Notes: generated by a model from the sequence alone, not told the origin. Positions 1 through 9,574 are shown, counted from the stretch's first letter. The stretch: DNA of 64,000 nucleotides from Pseudomonas sp. Irchel s3f7 (GCF_900187615.1 NZ_FYDO01000002.1:186001-250000), one strand, 5' to 3'. Program-made: numbers and translations.

Positions 1-549
1 CGCGGAATACGGTGCATGGAGCAGATAGTCTGCACGCCGCCGCAACCCAGGGTTAAAGGAAAAGCCCTGCCAGTCCACCTTGTGTGAACCCAATACGTAA
101 AAAGGAATGCCTTGGCTGATCTTGCGCTCGTTCAGGAACACGTAAGGGCTGTGAACCATGAGGTCATGATTGAAGCTGCGCAGCCAAACCTGTAGCGCCT
201 GCGGATCTTCCTCCAGCAGGCACTGGGATTCTTCGATAAACCCTTCGCGATAGAAATCCCAGTCATCTTCACAATGGAAAATCCAGGACGTCTGCACTTG
301 GGCATAAGCGGCATCAATCGACTTCAACTGACCCAGACGCGGATTGTTGATGAAAAACTGGGTATGCGCCCTCCAATGTTCCGGAATACAAGCTTCGACG
401 GCACTGTCACCAGAGTCCTCGGTAATGAAGACCTTACGGATGGGGGCCGTGTTGTACCGGTCGAAGGTTTCGAGGGTTCGCTTCAACAGGTCGAAGCGGC
501 CGCAACTGGTGATAACAACCGAAATATCGCTAGTCTCGCTGAACAGCAT
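1..549 (-). CDS. Glycosyltransferase family 2, N-terminal part (runs off the left edge)
   Basis: The minus-strand frame opens with ATG at 549 and stays open to base 1, giving 183 residues without a stop, so the C-terminus lies outside the window. The N-terminus (SDISVVITSCGRFDLLKRTL) is the typical GT-A beta-strand and donor-binding start of family 2 transferases. A CEDDW motif near residue 95 is the likely DXD-type metal/nucleotide-sugar site. It is the last visible gene of the LPS core operon, 40 bases after ssg. By position it could match the rhamnosyltransferase wapR of P. aeruginosa, but that assignment rests on synteny only. Acceptor and sugar cannot be read from the sequence. Confidence 0.85.
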   Translation of the reverse strand, partial: MLFSETSDISVVITSCGRFDLLKRTLETFDRYNTAPIRKVFITEDSGDSAVEACIPEHWRAHTQFFINNPRLGQLKSIDAAYAQVQTSWIFHCEDDWDFYREGFIEESQCLLEEDPQALQVWLRSFNHDLMVHSPYVFLNERKISQGIPFYVLGSHKVDWQGFSFNPGLRRRADYLLHAPYSA

Positions 550-588
550 GTGTTTACACCGCACTCTCTATTGTTGAATCGCCAGGCT

Positions 589-1545
589 TTACAGCCCCAG
601 CGATAAGCGTAATTTTTCTTTCCAGCTCAGCGCAGCTCGCTCGCGCAGCGGCTCCCGCATCGCTTCGACAATTGCATGCCCTACCGCACGGAACGTGTAA
701 CGCTGCTCTACCAGGGTTTGGCCAGCCGCCGAAATGGTCTCGGTCAGCTGCGGTGACTCACGCAACAACGCCAGTTTTTCGCGAATTTCCTCGCGCGTTC
801 GATAAAGCACAATGTTTTGCATATCGACAAAACCCAGGGCGCGATTCTCTTTTTCCCCTTGGTCGTAAGCAAACAACACACAACCGCAGGCCATGGCTTC
901 GAAGTTCTTGATCATGTACTCGCCCATGCCAACGTCGGCACTGACAAAACAACGGATCCGGCTCAACGTTTCGCAGTATTCCTCGCCCGACTTGGTGCGC
1001 GTGATCAACAGGTTTTCGACCTCGGCCACCGATTCGAGCATGGCTTTGCGCCCGGCATAGGCAACGCTGTTGAGACTGCCGACGAAACCCAGCTCGATAT
1101 CACGCTCACGCTGACGGTTTTGCAGCAGCGACTGGTCGTAACCCTTGGGTACGAAATGGGCATCAAAACCTTCGTCACACAAACGCTGGCTGACCATGTA
1201 TCCCGAGCTGATCACCCGCGCCCACGGCAATTTGCGGTAATGAGCACTGAATTTTCCGGTGTATTTGCACGGGATGTAATTCTGATACGCGTCGTGTTCA
1301 AGGATAACCAGATTCGGCAGTGTCTGGATGAACCGCACCTGTCTGATTTCTTTTTTGAAGCGCAGAAAAAACACGATTCGATCGTAAAGAGACACATCGA
1401 CATGCTTGCGGAAATACCCACGCAAGTCGTCCTGCTCGGCACTGCTCAGCTCACGCTTGTCGCAATCGCAGGACTCGGCGATACCGTCGTACAGTCGATC
1501 GAGGATCGCTCGTTGCTCTTTCTGCACCAGAAACAGGACTTTCAA
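589..1545 (-). CDS. ssg: Glycosyltransferase with GT-B type C-terminal half, Ssg-like (PA5001 position)
   Basis: A 318-residue protein predicted to transfer sugar onto LPS core or surface polysaccharide. The C-terminal half carries the retaining GT-B signature region NFEAMACGCVLFAYDQGEKE, and a glycosyl-transferase-like group 1 C-terminal domain covers roughly residues 200-300. The start is TTG at 1545-1543, immediately after the dnpA stop codon and behind an AGAGAG Shine-Dalgarno-like stretch; no better ATG exists nearby. Position right after dnpA matches PA5001 (ssg), which has been linked to surface polysaccharide in other Pseudomonas. The symbol is by synteny plus family; the sugar specificity is unknown. 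Confidence 0.82.
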   Translation of the reverse strand: MKVLFLVQKEQRAILDRLYDGIAESCDCDKRELSSAEQDDLRGYFRKHVDVSLYDRIVFFLRFKKEIRQVRFIQTLPNLVILEHDAYQNYIPCKYTGKFSAHYRKLPWARVISSGYMVSQRLCDEGFDAHFVPKGYDQSLLQNRQRERDIELGFVGSLNSVAYAGRKAMLESVAEVENLLITRTKSGEEYCETLSRIRCFVSADVGMGEYMIKNFEAMACGCVLFAYDQGEKENRALGFVDMQNIVLYRTREEIREKLALLRESPQLTETISAAGQTLVEQRYTFRAVGHAIVEAMREPLRERAALSWKEKLRLSLGL

Positions 1546-2988
1546 TTAGCTTCTCTCTTGCTTGCCAGGCTGCTCTTGGACCCAGAACAGCTCATGGCGT
1601 CGCACTGTTTTACGGAAAAACTCGTTTTCACCAAAAGCCGGCCAGCGACGGCCTGCAAGGCAACGTTGAATACACCGCCGAAGAAGTCGCTTGAGGGGAA
1701 GTGGAGGTTGGAGGTCATGCATCATGCCCAACGACATTGCTTTACTCCACTGATGCTCCATCGACAGGCTGGGTGCCCATGGCCGCAAGGGCTCATCAGC
1801 ATTGAGCTGCGGCGGCAACGCCACACCCGTGCCAGCGTCACCCATTGGCCAACGATCGTTGTCATGCAAGTGATTGGCATAGTGCAACAGTGTTCCGGGC
1901 TGCCAGACAGTAGCGCTCAGCGCCTGCATGACGGCCTGCTGGGAGCAGATATGGTCCGGATGCGGGTCGAAACGCGGATGTGGCAAAACAATGACCTGGG
2001 GCTGAATACGCTCGATCAGCTCGCTCAGGTCACCCAGCAGATTGTTCCAGGAAGGGACACCATCAGCATCACTGCCCAGGGCGAATGGATTGAACTGCCG
2101 GAAAAAACGCGTATCACCAAGCTGTGCCTCGCGGGACACAACGGCTTCGCCTGGCTCGCTCTGCATCAAGGGTAATTGCAGACAGAAATACCCCAGCTGG
2201 ATACAGCGTTGTTGGGGCACCCCTCCCCACAACGGCACACTGACACTGTCCCAGGCGCGCAGCGAACCCTTCAACCGTGCAGCCTCGACCCCATCAAGCC
2301 CCATCTGCCGATAGTGTTCGGCTTCAATTTCACCGGCCGTCAACGTGACGATCCAGGCTTCATCTGCCTGACTGTACAGGCCGTAGGCCGCCAGCTCCGC
2401 ATCATCGGCATGAGGTGCGATGACCATCACCCGCTGACGACGGTAATCCGGATGCTCGAAGGCCCACAACACGGGTTCGCCTAGCAATCGACAAAAACGC
2501 CCACGCAGACGCAAGTCACCTTGTGACAGCGTCTGCGCCTGACCACTGAGATTGAGATAACGCAGGCCGTTCACACCACGCTCGAAGGTTTGCCGATCCG
2601 GGTTATCGCCCCCGGACAACTCGACCACCGGATCGAGGAAGCGTCCCAGCCAGGTGCTTTTGATCCGCAACGCCAACACCAGCGTCGCGTCGTCAACCAG
2701 CATGACACCGTCGTCCAGCCGCAGATGCTCGCCGCTCAAGTGGACCTTGGGCTGTGGCGTGTAAGGCGGGAAGCTGTACGCGTAATCGTCAGCGGGCGAG
2801 TAGAACAAATGATCGGCAAACCAGGCCTCGTGGGCAATCCAGCCCAGCACCGCGAGCACCAGCGGCACCCACCACGCGACCAATGTGCCAATAACAGCCA
2901 ACAGCACCAGCGCAATCATCAGGCCAATGCGTTTATTGCGCCGATGGCGCTTGAGCAATTGTTGTTTGCGGCTCATGACCTGGCTCAT
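1546..2988 (-). CDS. dnpA: PIG-L (LmbE) family de-N-acetylase, DnpA-like
   Basis: A 480-residue protein. Residues about 18-50 are one or two hydrophobic helices (LMIALVLLAVIGTLVAWWVP), so it should be anchored in the inner membrane. The PIG-L metal-binding motif is seen as APHADDAELAAYG near residue 190, with a second cluster HPRFDPHPDH near residue 345. These match zinc-dependent N-acetylglucosamine deacetylases. I chose ATG at 2988 rather than 3015 because its ATGA overlaps the mig-14 stop by four bases, a coupling seen across the operon. In P. aeruginosa the gene at this position (PA5002) is dnpA, associated with fluoroquinolone persistence. The sugar substrate here is not known. Confidence 0.88.
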   Translation of the reverse strand: MSQVMSRKQQLLKRHRRNKRIGLMIALVLLAVIGTLVAWWVPLVLAVLGWIAHEAWFADHLFYSPADDYAYSFPPYTPQPKVHLSGEHLRLDDGVMLVDDATLVLALRIKSTWLGRFLDPVVELSGGDNPDRQTFERGVNGLRYLNLSGQAQTLSQGDLRLRGRFCRLLGEPVLWAFEHPDYRRQRVMVIAPHADDAELAAYGLYSQADEAWIVTLTAGEIEAEHYRQMGLDGVEAARLKGSLRAWDSVSVPLWGGVPQQRCIQLGYFCLQLPLMQSEPGEAVVSREAQLGDTRFFRQFNPFALGSDADGVPSWNNLLGDLSELIERIQPQVIVLPHPRFDPHPDHICSQQAVMQALSATVWQPGTLLHYANHLHDNDRWPMGDAGTGVALPPQLNADEPLRPWAPSLSMEHQWSKAMSLGMMHDLQPPLPLKRLLRRCIQRCLAGRRWPAFGENEFFRKTVRRHELFWVQEQPGKQERS

Positions 2989-3881
2989 ACGGTGAAGACC
3001 GGCACGGGGTTGCACCAGCGGTCCTTGTATTCACGGTCGGCGCGACCAAAGGAAAAGCGCAACGGTTTGTCCTGCGCGCGGGCATGTTCCCAGGCACTTT
3101 GCGTGTTGAGGAAGCTCAATACGCTGCCGGGGCTGAACTCGCGGGTTTCGGGATCAACACCGCCATTGATGTACTCGACACTGATCCACTGCGGCGTCTC
3201 GACGCGGTACACCAGTTGAATCGCAATCGGCGCATCGTTGAGGAAAATCACCGAGCCGATCAGCAACTCACGCAGCAACTCGATGACCTCGGCCATGCGT
3301 TCAGCGCCAGTCGCCGGGAAACCCCAGCGGCGCTGGAACAGATCGCAATAAATCGCGGCCAGTTCGCTGCTGGAGAATTCGGATACCGGTCGCACCACAC
3401 CACCCGCCTCTTCCAGCAAACGCAATTCGCGGCGCTGGTTATAGCGAAATTTCTTGGACAGCTCTTCCGGTGTGCGGGCCATGGCCAACTGTTCGGCCTG
3501 CAACTTGATGCCAGTGAAACGCCCTTCGTTCAGCGCTGACAAATAGCGTGCGCGATGACGCAAAGGCGCTTGGGCATCAGCCGCTGCCGGAAGAATGATC
3601 TCGGCATTCCCCAGGTCGAACAGCCCTTTCTTGCCATGGCGCTTGAGTACGTCCTTGGACAAGGCGAGGTCGCGGCCCCAGGTCGCAATGGCTGCCTTGA
3701 CGTCACCGTCCTGCATCCAGGCCAGGTAACGCACCGGGATGCCGGCCAGTTTCGCCAAACGTTCGACCACAACAGGGTGCGTTGCGACGCTGCCGCCATA
3801 TCGCTGCCAGGTTTGGCTGTAAACCGAAGCGTCGACGACCGCCCAGCCACGTTCACGCCAGCCTTGAAATCGGTTGAGCAT
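2985..3881 (-). CDS. mig-14: Mig-14 family GNAT-like protein (antimicrobial peptide resistance)
   Basis: A 298-residue soluble protein with a GNAT/FemAB-like acyltransferase fold. The first 55 residues (SWRERGW-type opening, YGGSVATHP, GIPVRYLAW) and the C-terminal stretch FSFGRADREYKDRWCNPVPV are characteristic of Mig-14. Mig-14 of Salmonella and Pseudomonas supports survival against cationic antimicrobial peptides, with the protein found at the inner membrane; its acyl donor and acceptor are not established. The gene overlaps the wapH stop by one base and the dnpA start by four, so all three should be on one message. Position matches PA5003. Confidence 0.88.
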   Translation of the reverse strand: MLNRFQGWRERGWAVVDASVYSQTWQRYGGSVATHPVVVERLAKLAGIPVRYLAWMQDGDVKAAIATWGRDLALSKDVLKRHGKKGLFDLGNAEIILPAAADAQAPLRHRARYLSALNEGRFTGIKLQAEQLAMARTPEELSKKFRYNQRRELRLLEEAGGVVRPVSEFSSSELAAIYCDLFQRRWGFPATGAERMAEVIELLRELLIGSVIFLNDAPIAIQLVYRVETPQWISVEYINGGVDPETREFSPGSVLSFLNTQSAWEHARAQDKPLRFSFGRADREYKDRWCNPVPVFTV

Positions 3882-5011
3882 CAGCCCCTCTGTGCCAGTT
3901 CGGTAACGTGGGGCAAGTGCCAGAATGCATCGCGAACCGCACGGTCAGAGAAGCGCTCGCGCAAGCGCTCGAGCATCAGCTCGGCACACTGGCGACGCTG
4001 ATGCTCGTCCATTGCGGCCAGATGCTGCAGACCTTGAGCCAGGTGTTTGGCATCGCCCAGCGGAAACAGAATGCCGACGCCTTCGACCACTTCCCTGGCC
4101 CCACCGCACGCAGTGGCCAGCAACGGTACACCGGCAGCCATGGCTTCCAGCAACACCATGCCGAACGGTTCGTGGTCGGAACTCAGGGCAAACACATCAA
4201 AGGCACTAAAATAGCGACGTGCATCGGGGACCTGACCGAGAAACAGCACCCGATCACCCATGCCAAGCTCACGGGCCTGCGCCTTGAGATCCTCTTCCAG
4301 CCGCCCTGAACCGAGGATCACCAGTTGGCTATTGGCCGGCAACCCCGGTAATGCTTCGGCAAATCCGTCCAGCAACGTGGCCTGATCCTTGTCCGGATGC
4401 AGGCGTCCGACGTTGCCGACAATCCAGGCGTCCGCCGCCAGGCCAAGGGTTTCACGGGCCTCACGAGCCGACACCTGGGTCGCCTGCAAGGCATCCACAT
4501 CAATTCGGTTGTACAACGTCTGAATACGCGACGCCGGCCATTTCGGCAGGCAGCTGCGCATGTCGTCGCGCACGGCATCGGACACGCCGATCAAGCTCAA
4601 GCGTTTGCGCAAGAGGTGCGCGAACAGCTTGCGACTGCCGCGTTTGTAATCGTCAAACGCGTGGTGCACGCCAATTACCGGCAAAGACGTGCCGAGCAAG
4701 GCGATATAGATCGGTTTGAAGCGGTGAGCGATGCAGAAACTGAAGTTGCGCGAAGCGGCGATCTTGCGCAGATCACCGATGGCGCCCAGCTTCAGGCCAC
4801 GAATGGCCTTGGAGCTGTACTCCATGAACAGCACTTCATCGGAAGCGCAGCCCTCGGCGACATCGGCATCGGCGACCCCGGTGAGAAACACCGTGGTCAC
4901 CCGATAACCGGTCCCCGCGAACAGGCTGGCGTACTGCCGGGCGCAGTCCAGAAACGGGCCGTCATAGCCGTGGCAGAACTGCAACACATGGCGTTCAGCC
5001 GAGCGTGTCAT
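3881..5011 (-). CDS. wapH: LPS core glycosyltransferase family 1 (GT4 fold), WapH
   Basis: A 376-residue retaining GT-B transferase. N-terminal acceptor domain to about residue 185, then a nucleotide-sugar domain beginning IVGNVGRLHPDKDQATLLDG. The E-x7-E donor signature is seen as DHEPFGMVLLEAMAAGVPLLAT near residue 285-305. No signal peptide is visible, consistent with cytosolic assembly of the core on lipid A. It overlaps the carbamoyltransferase stop by 17 bases. The P. aeruginosa orthologue position is PA5004 (wapH), a glucosyltransferase acting on outer core. Specificity is inferred from synteny. Confidence 0.88.
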   Translation of the reverse strand: MTRSAERHVLQFCHGYDGPFLDCARQYASLFAGTGYRVTTVFLTGVADADVAEGCASDEVLFMEYSSKAIRGLKLGAIGDLRKIAASRNFSFCIAHRFKPIYIALLGTSLPVIGVHHAFDDYKRGSRKLFAHLLRKRLSLIGVSDAVRDDMRSCLPKWPASRIQTLYNRIDVDALQATQVSAREARETLGLAADAWIVGNVGRLHPDKDQATLLDGFAEALPGLPANSQLVILGSGRLEEDLKAQARELGMGDRVLFLGQVPDARRYFSAFDVFALSSDHEPFGMVLLEAMAAGVPLLATACGGAREVVEGVGILFPLGDAKHLAQGLQHLAAMDEHQRRQCAELMLERLRERFSDRAVRDAFWHLPHVTELAQRG

Positions 5012-6752
5012 AGGCGTTTGCGCCCTCTTTAACCACCAGGATGTCTTCCATGATCAGATACTGTAGATCCGAACCGAAGAACATGTTCAGCGCATCGGTC
5101 GGTGAGCAGATCATCGGCTCGCCGCGACGGTTGAGCGAGGTGTTCAGCGACACACCGTTACCGGTCAGCACTTCCAGCGCTTTCATCATGTCGTAGTAGC
5201 GCGGGTTGTATTCACGCTTGAGCACCTGGGCACGGGAAGTGCCGTCTTCGTGGACGACTTCCGGCACGCGGGTTTTCCACTCTTCCGCCACTTCGAAGGT
5301 GAACGTCATGAACGGGGCCGGGTGATCGATCTTGATCATCTGCGACGCCACGGTGTCGAGCATCGACGGGCAGAAAGGCCTCCAGCGCTCGCGGAACTTG
5401 ATCTGGTGGTTGATGCGGTCGGCCACGCCGGGAATGCTCGGGCACCCGATGATCGAACGACCACCCAATGCACGCGGACCGAACTCCATGCGACCCTGGA
5501 ACCAGGCCACCGGGTTGCCATCGACCATGATCCTGGCGATCTGCTCAGGCATGTTGTCGAGTTTGCGCCAGTTCGGCTTGTCGGCATGACGGGCGCAGGC
5601 TGCGATCACGTCTTCGTTGCTGTACGACGGACCGAGGTAGACGTGTTCCATCTTCTCGACCGGAACGCCACGGGCGTGGGACACATAGGCGGCGGCGCCG
5701 ACTGCGGTACCGGCATCGCCGGATGCAGGCTGCACAAACAGCTCTTTGACGTCGTCGCGGGCAATGATTTTCTGGTTCAGCTTGACGTTCAACGCACAGC
5801 CACCGGCATAGGCCAGTTTGCCGGTTTCCTTGAGCACGTCGCCCAGGTAGTGGTCGATCATCTGCAGCGAAATTTTTTCGAACAGTGCTTGAATGCTGGC
5901 GGCGTAGTGGATATACGGCTCGTCGGCGATGTCGCCTTCGCGCTTGGGACCCAGCCACTCGATCAGCTTCGGCGAGAAGTAGTAACCCTTGCCCTTCTCT
6001 TTGTAGCGACGCAGGCCGATGACGTTGGCGTAGTCGGTGTTGATTACCAGCTCGCCGTTTTCGAACGAAGCCAGGCGGGAGAAATCGTATTTGCTGGCGT
6101 CACCGTACGGCGCCATGCCCATGACCTTGAACTCACCGTCGAGCATGTCGAAACCGAGGAACTCGGTGATCGCGCCGTACAGGCCGCCGAGGGAGTCCGG
6201 ATCGAAGAATTCCTTGATCTTGTGGATCTTGCCGTTTTCGCCGTAACCGAAGAAGGTCGTGGCGTACTCGCCCTTGCCGTCGATGCCCAGGATCGCGGTT
6301 TTCTCTTTGAAACCGGAGCAGTGATACGCGCTGGAGGCGTGGGCCAGGTGGTGTTCGACCGGCTCGATCTTGATCTTCTTCGGATCAAAACCCAATTGCT
6401 CCAGGCACCAGACGATCTTGTTGCGATAGCGCTTGTAGCGACGGTTGCCCATCAGGATCGCGTCGAGGGCACGGTCCGGGGCGTACCAGTAACGCTTGGC
6501 GTACTGCCAGCGGGCCTTGCCGAACAGGCTGATCGGAGCGAACGGGATCGCTACCACGTCAACGTCGGAAGGTTTGATACCGGCCTGTTCCAGGCAGAAC
6601 TTCGCCGATTCGTAGGGCATGCGGTTCTTTGCATGTTTATCGCGTACGAAGCGCTCTTCTTCAGCCGCCGCGACCAGCTTGCCGTCGATGTACAAGGCTG
6701 CGGAAGGATCATGGCTAAGGGCGCCGGACAGGCCAAGAATCGTCAATGCCAC
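4995..6752 (-). CDS. Carbamoyltransferase of NodU/CmcH family, LPS core (PA5005-like)
   Basis: A 585-residue O-carbamoyltransferase. It opens LTILGLSGALSHDPSAAL, carries the HHLAHASSAYH motif (about residues 135-145) of the YrdC/Kae1-like N-terminal domain, and has the C-terminal carbamoyltransferase block WFQGRMEFGPRALGGRSI around residue 415. The family uses carbamoyl phosphate and ATP to carbamoylate sugars. Pseudomonas inner core carries a 7-O-carbamoyl group on heptose II, and this gene sits in the core operon, so that is the likely product. The start is GTG at 6752-6750 with an AGAGG stretch 11 bases upstream. P. aeruginosa workers have used the name wapO for this locus; I leave the symbol blank. 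Confidence 0.93.
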   Translation of the reverse strand: MALTILGLSGALSHDPSAALYIDGKLVAAAEEERFVRDKHAKNRMPYESAKFCLEQAGIKPSDVDVVAIPFAPISLFGKARWQYAKRYWYAPDRALDAILMGNRRYKRYRNKIVWCLEQLGFDPKKIKIEPVEHHLAHASSAYHCSGFKEKTAILGIDGKGEYATTFFGYGENGKIHKIKEFFDPDSLGGLYGAITEFLGFDMLDGEFKVMGMAPYGDASKYDFSRLASFENGELVINTDYANVIGLRRYKEKGKGYYFSPKLIEWLGPKREGDIADEPYIHYAASIQALFEKISLQMIDHYLGDVLKETGKLAYAGGCALNVKLNQKIIARDDVKELFVQPASGDAGTAVGAAAYVSHARGVPVEKMEHVYLGPSYSNEDVIAACARHADKPNWRKLDNMPEQIARIMVDGNPVAWFQGRMEFGPRALGGRSIIGCPSIPGVADRINHQIKFRERWRPFCPSMLDTVASQMIKIDHPAPFMTFTFEVAEEWKTRVPEVVHEDGTSRAQVLKREYNPRYYDMMKALEVLTGNGVSLNTSLNRRGEPMICSPTDALNMFFGSDLQYLIMEDILVVKEGANAYDTLG

Positions 6753-6916
6753 AGGGGTCTAGCCTCTTAAGTCTGCGTGCAGGCGACAAGCGCCTCAAAA
6801 ATTAATGTGCCCTCGCAATGGGCGAGAGACAGCTAAAGGGCGGGATTATAACTTAAAAGCAGTGGCAAACCTCTAGCTGCAAGCGGCAAGCACCGAAGCG
6901 ATGGTCTAACCGGTGC

Positions 6917-7252
6917 TTATCCACGGGACGGCCGCCAGTAAATCGAGAGGTTTCCGTCCACGCCCTGCCGATAGATCGTGTACGGCAAGACAACGGTATC
7001 CAGCGCACCTGACAGGGCGAGGTCCACCAGAATGAGCGGAACGAGGAAACCTGTGGGGTCAGGCGGTGCGTTCAGCACGCAGAAGTCGTAAGTGAGGCCG
7101 CTATAGACCCGGGGAATGGACTGGCAATAGGTCTTTTGCCTGCGCAGGTCCTGCGCCGCCTCAGCGTCATCCTGCAGGACCGTCGCCGCCGTCCCGCATC
7201 CGCCCAAAGCCAGTGATAGAACACCTGATGAAACCGCCATTTTTATCGTCAC
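6917..7252 (-). CDS. Small YceK/YidQ-like lipoprotein
   Basis: A 111-residue predicted lipoprotein. A short signal peptide (MTIKMAVSSGVLSLALGGC) ends in an LGGC lipobox with Cys19 as the lipidation site. The mature part contains RVYSGLTYDFCVLNAPPD and a hydrophobic DLALSGALDTVVLPYTIYRQ, the pattern of the DUF1375 (YceK/YidQ) family, whose role is unknown. I chose GTG at 7252 because GGAGGG lies six bases upstream; ATG at 7240 would leave no basic residue before the hydrophobic core. It has non-coding gaps on both sides, so it looks like an insertion between PA5005-like and PA5006-like genes rather than a core biosynthesis gene. Confidence 0.75.
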   Translation of the reverse strand: MTIKMAVSSGVLSLALGGCGTAATVLQDDAEAAQDLRRQKTYCQSIPRVYSGLTYDFCVLNAPPDPTGFLVPLILVDLALSGALDTVVLPYTIYRQGVDGNLSIYWRPSRG

Positions 7253-7370
7253 AGCCTGCCCTCCGAGAACGTCAGGCAAGCTAGCATCGTGGCGATTTCA
7301 GCCACAGTTCATGGCTTCTGAAGTTGATGTAGGACGGATCCCAAGCGCTTGTCGCCGCTCTCGGCCCTAT

Positions 7371-8822
7371 TCAGGCAGCGGTGAAAGCATCCTTGGGCAA
7401 ACGCTGATTGATTTTCTGATACAGCGCACTGCTTTCGGCCCAATTGCGCATAAACCGCGCGCGATCCCGTGCATAGGCCGGGGCAAAGCTGCCGACGGAG
7501 CTGTGCTGACACATTGAGTCGAGATCGATCAGCGCCCAGCGATCCCCCTGCCAGAACAGGTTGTGACCCTTGAAGTCGCCATGACTGATACGTTCGCGAA
7601 TCAGCTCGGCAAACAGATGATCCAGCGCGGCCAACTCGGACTCAGGTGCATCGCCACGCTCAACATACGGCGCGAAGCGCTCGATGATGTCCGGCCCGGG
7701 CAAATACTCGGTGATCAAATAAGCCCGGCTGCGCAACCACAGATAACGCTTTTCCAGCATCGCCAGCGGTTTGGGCGTGGCGATCCCGAGGAACGCCAGG
7801 CGATTGCCTTCGCGCCAGGAATGCCAGGCGCGGCTCGGGCGCCAGAAGCGCTTGAGCCAGTGAGCAACCCCTTTGATGTTGTAGCGTTTGATCACCAGCG
7901 TGCGGCCATCCACTTCGACCTTGCCGACGCTCGCTGCGCCGCCGGTCTTGTACAGGTGCCCCTGATCGAGCAAGGCATCGGCCTGCTCCAGCACCGGCAA
8001 CATGGCCGCCTCTTCCTCGCGACGAATCGCCCGCAAGCCGAACGCATCGCGCTGCACACTGAACAGCGTGCATTCGCGGCCAACCTTGACCAGGTAGTCC
8101 TTGAGGCGCCATTGGCGAACCTTGTCGATCTGCTTCTGCAACGCTTCCATGGGCAAGGCGTGTTCGCCGTTACTGAGCAGGTAATACACCAGCAACTCTT
8201 CGGTGAACGGCTCCAGCGTTTTGGGCAACTGAGCGAAAAACACACCGAGGTTTTCCAGGACTTTCTGCCGTGAAAGCGGCTGGCCCGGCGTTTCCGAGCA
8301 GATACCACCGCCGTCGATCAAGTACAGACGACCGCCCTGACGCAACAGATTGTCCAGATGCAGGTCTTCCTGCCACAGGCCTTTGCGGTGCATTTGCCCG
8401 ATCGCGCCCAAAGCCTCGGCCAGTACCGCCCCTTGCCCATCGGACAGTACGGGCTGGCGCTCAACCTGCTTCCAGGTATCGCCCAGGCTTTCGGCTCGCT
8501 CCAGAAACTCGAACAACAGCCAGCCACCCTCGCCTTCTTCCAGGCCATCGGCCAGCAACTGCGGCGTGGTCAACCCTTGGGCGGCAAGCAAGCGAACGCC
8601 ATCCAGCTCGCGCTGAAAATGCCTCGCCGCCCTGGTGCCGACCAGCAACTTGGCCAGCACCGGCCGGCCACGCCAGACGCCGGCACCGACATAGCGCTGC
8701 CCCGGCAACACCCGCAGCAAGCTCAACAGTTGCAGATCGGCGGGGCCAGCGGCGTCGGCCAGTGACACTGTCAGTGGCAGGGCCGGGAGACGGCCAGCGG
8801 TTTTCAGTTCAGACAAACGCAT
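7371..8822 (-). CDS. Tandem LPS-kinase-like protein with two kinase folds (PA5006-like)
   Basis: A 483-residue cytosolic protein containing two kinase-like halves. The first has a catalytic-loop-like WQEDLHLDNLL followed by LIDGGGI (about residues 145-170). The second has ISHGDFKGHNLFW followed by LIDLDSM (about residues 415-440). Both match the InaA/RIO-like LPS kinase pattern of an Asp-containing HxD/GD loop plus a metal-binding D. It probably phosphorylates heptose or regulates core assembly, but which half is active is not known. Start ATG at 8822 shares one base with the stop of the upstream kinase gene (TGATG). Position matches PA5006. Confidence 0.82.
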   Translation of the reverse strand: MRLSELKTAGRLPALPLTVSLADAAGPADLQLLSLLRVLPGQRYVGAGVWRGRPVLAKLLVGTRAARHFQRELDGVRLLAAQGLTTPQLLADGLEEGEGGWLLFEFLERAESLGDTWKQVERQPVLSDGQGAVLAEALGAIGQMHRKGLWQEDLHLDNLLRQGGRLYLIDGGGICSETPGQPLSRQKVLENLGVFFAQLPKTLEPFTEELLVYYLLSNGEHALPMEALQKQIDKVRQWRLKDYLVKVGRECTLFSVQRDAFGLRAIRREEEAAMLPVLEQADALLDQGHLYKTGGAASVGKVEVDGRTLVIKRYNIKGVAHWLKRFWRPSRAWHSWREGNRLAFLGIATPKPLAMLEKRYLWLRSRAYLITEYLPGPDIIERFAPYVERGDAPESELAALDHLFAELIRERISHGDFKGHNLFWQGDRWALIDLDSMCQHSSVGSFAPAYARDRARFMRNWAESSALYQKINQRLPKDAFTAA

Positions 8823-9574
8823 CAATGCGCCCCTTTGTGACTACGGCGTGCCATCAGGCGCTGCAACCAGCTATCGATCAGAGCACTTTCCTGGCCTTGA
8901 TCCAGATAAGCGGCGAGCAATTCACGCAACTGAGACTCGTCCCATTGAGGGGCGCGGCGTGTCAGCGGTTCCAGGTCCTTGACCCGGTCACGCTGCCCGT
9001 AAAGTAACGGCCGGGTCTTTTCCAGATCAATCAACTGAGCCTGATAGCCGCTGCCGGTTGTTTTCAGAAAAATGTGCTTGGGGTAGAAGCAACCATGCAC
9101 CTGACGCGCTGCGTGCAGTTGCCGCGCCAGTACACCGCAGGCCTTGAGGATGTGCGAATGCTGTTGCGTGCTCAGGTCCGTCCAGCGCTGCAACAGCGAA
9201 TCCAGATCGCTCCAGCCATCCAGCGCGCGGGTCAACAGGATCGCCCGGACCTCTCCATCAACCTTTCGCTCGCCGTAGAACGCCGCTTGCATCGCCGGGA
9301 TGCCCATTTTCTGATAGCGCAGGATGTTACGAAATTCGTGGGCGAAGCTTGGTTCGCCGAACGGTGCGCGCAACGTGCGGGTCATGTAATTGCTCTGGCG
9401 TTTCAGGTAGAAACCCTGACCTTCCAGGTCCAGCCGAAACACGCTACTCCAGCCTCCGCGCCCAGTATTGGGCTCATCCACCGCGTCGAGTTGCTTGCCC
9501 CAGAGCGCATCGAACGTGCCAAGACCATGCCGTTCAAGCAGCGCACGATCTTCAGCCGCCAGGAAATCAATCAT
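8822..9574 (-). CDS. wapQ: LPS-kinase (InaA family) protein, WapQ-like
   Basis: A 250-residue member of the lipopolysaccharide kinase/InaA family. A lysine-containing strand (GFYLKRQSNYMTRTL) and a catalytic-like segment HGCFYPKHIFL followed by LIDLEKTRP (about residues 150-180) are visible. The usual catalytic Asp of the HxD loop is replaced here (HGCFYPKH), so activity or mechanism may differ from WaaP. It overlaps the next kinase gene by four bases (ATGA). The symbol follows the P. aeruginosa order waaP-wapP-wapQ and is by synteny; the target hydroxyl is unknown. Confidence 0.8.
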   Translation of the reverse strand: MIDFLAAEDRALLERHGLGTFDALWGKQLDAVDEPNTGRGGWSSVFRLDLEGQGFYLKRQSNYMTRTLRAPFGEPSFAHEFRNILRYQKMGIPAMQAAFYGERKVDGEVRAILLTRALDGWSDLDSLLQRWTDLSTQQHSHILKACGVLARQLHAARQVHGCFYPKHIFLKTTGSGYQAQLIDLEKTRPLLYGQRDRVKDLEPLTRRAPQWDESQLRELLAAYLDQGQESALIDSWLQRLMARRSHKGAH

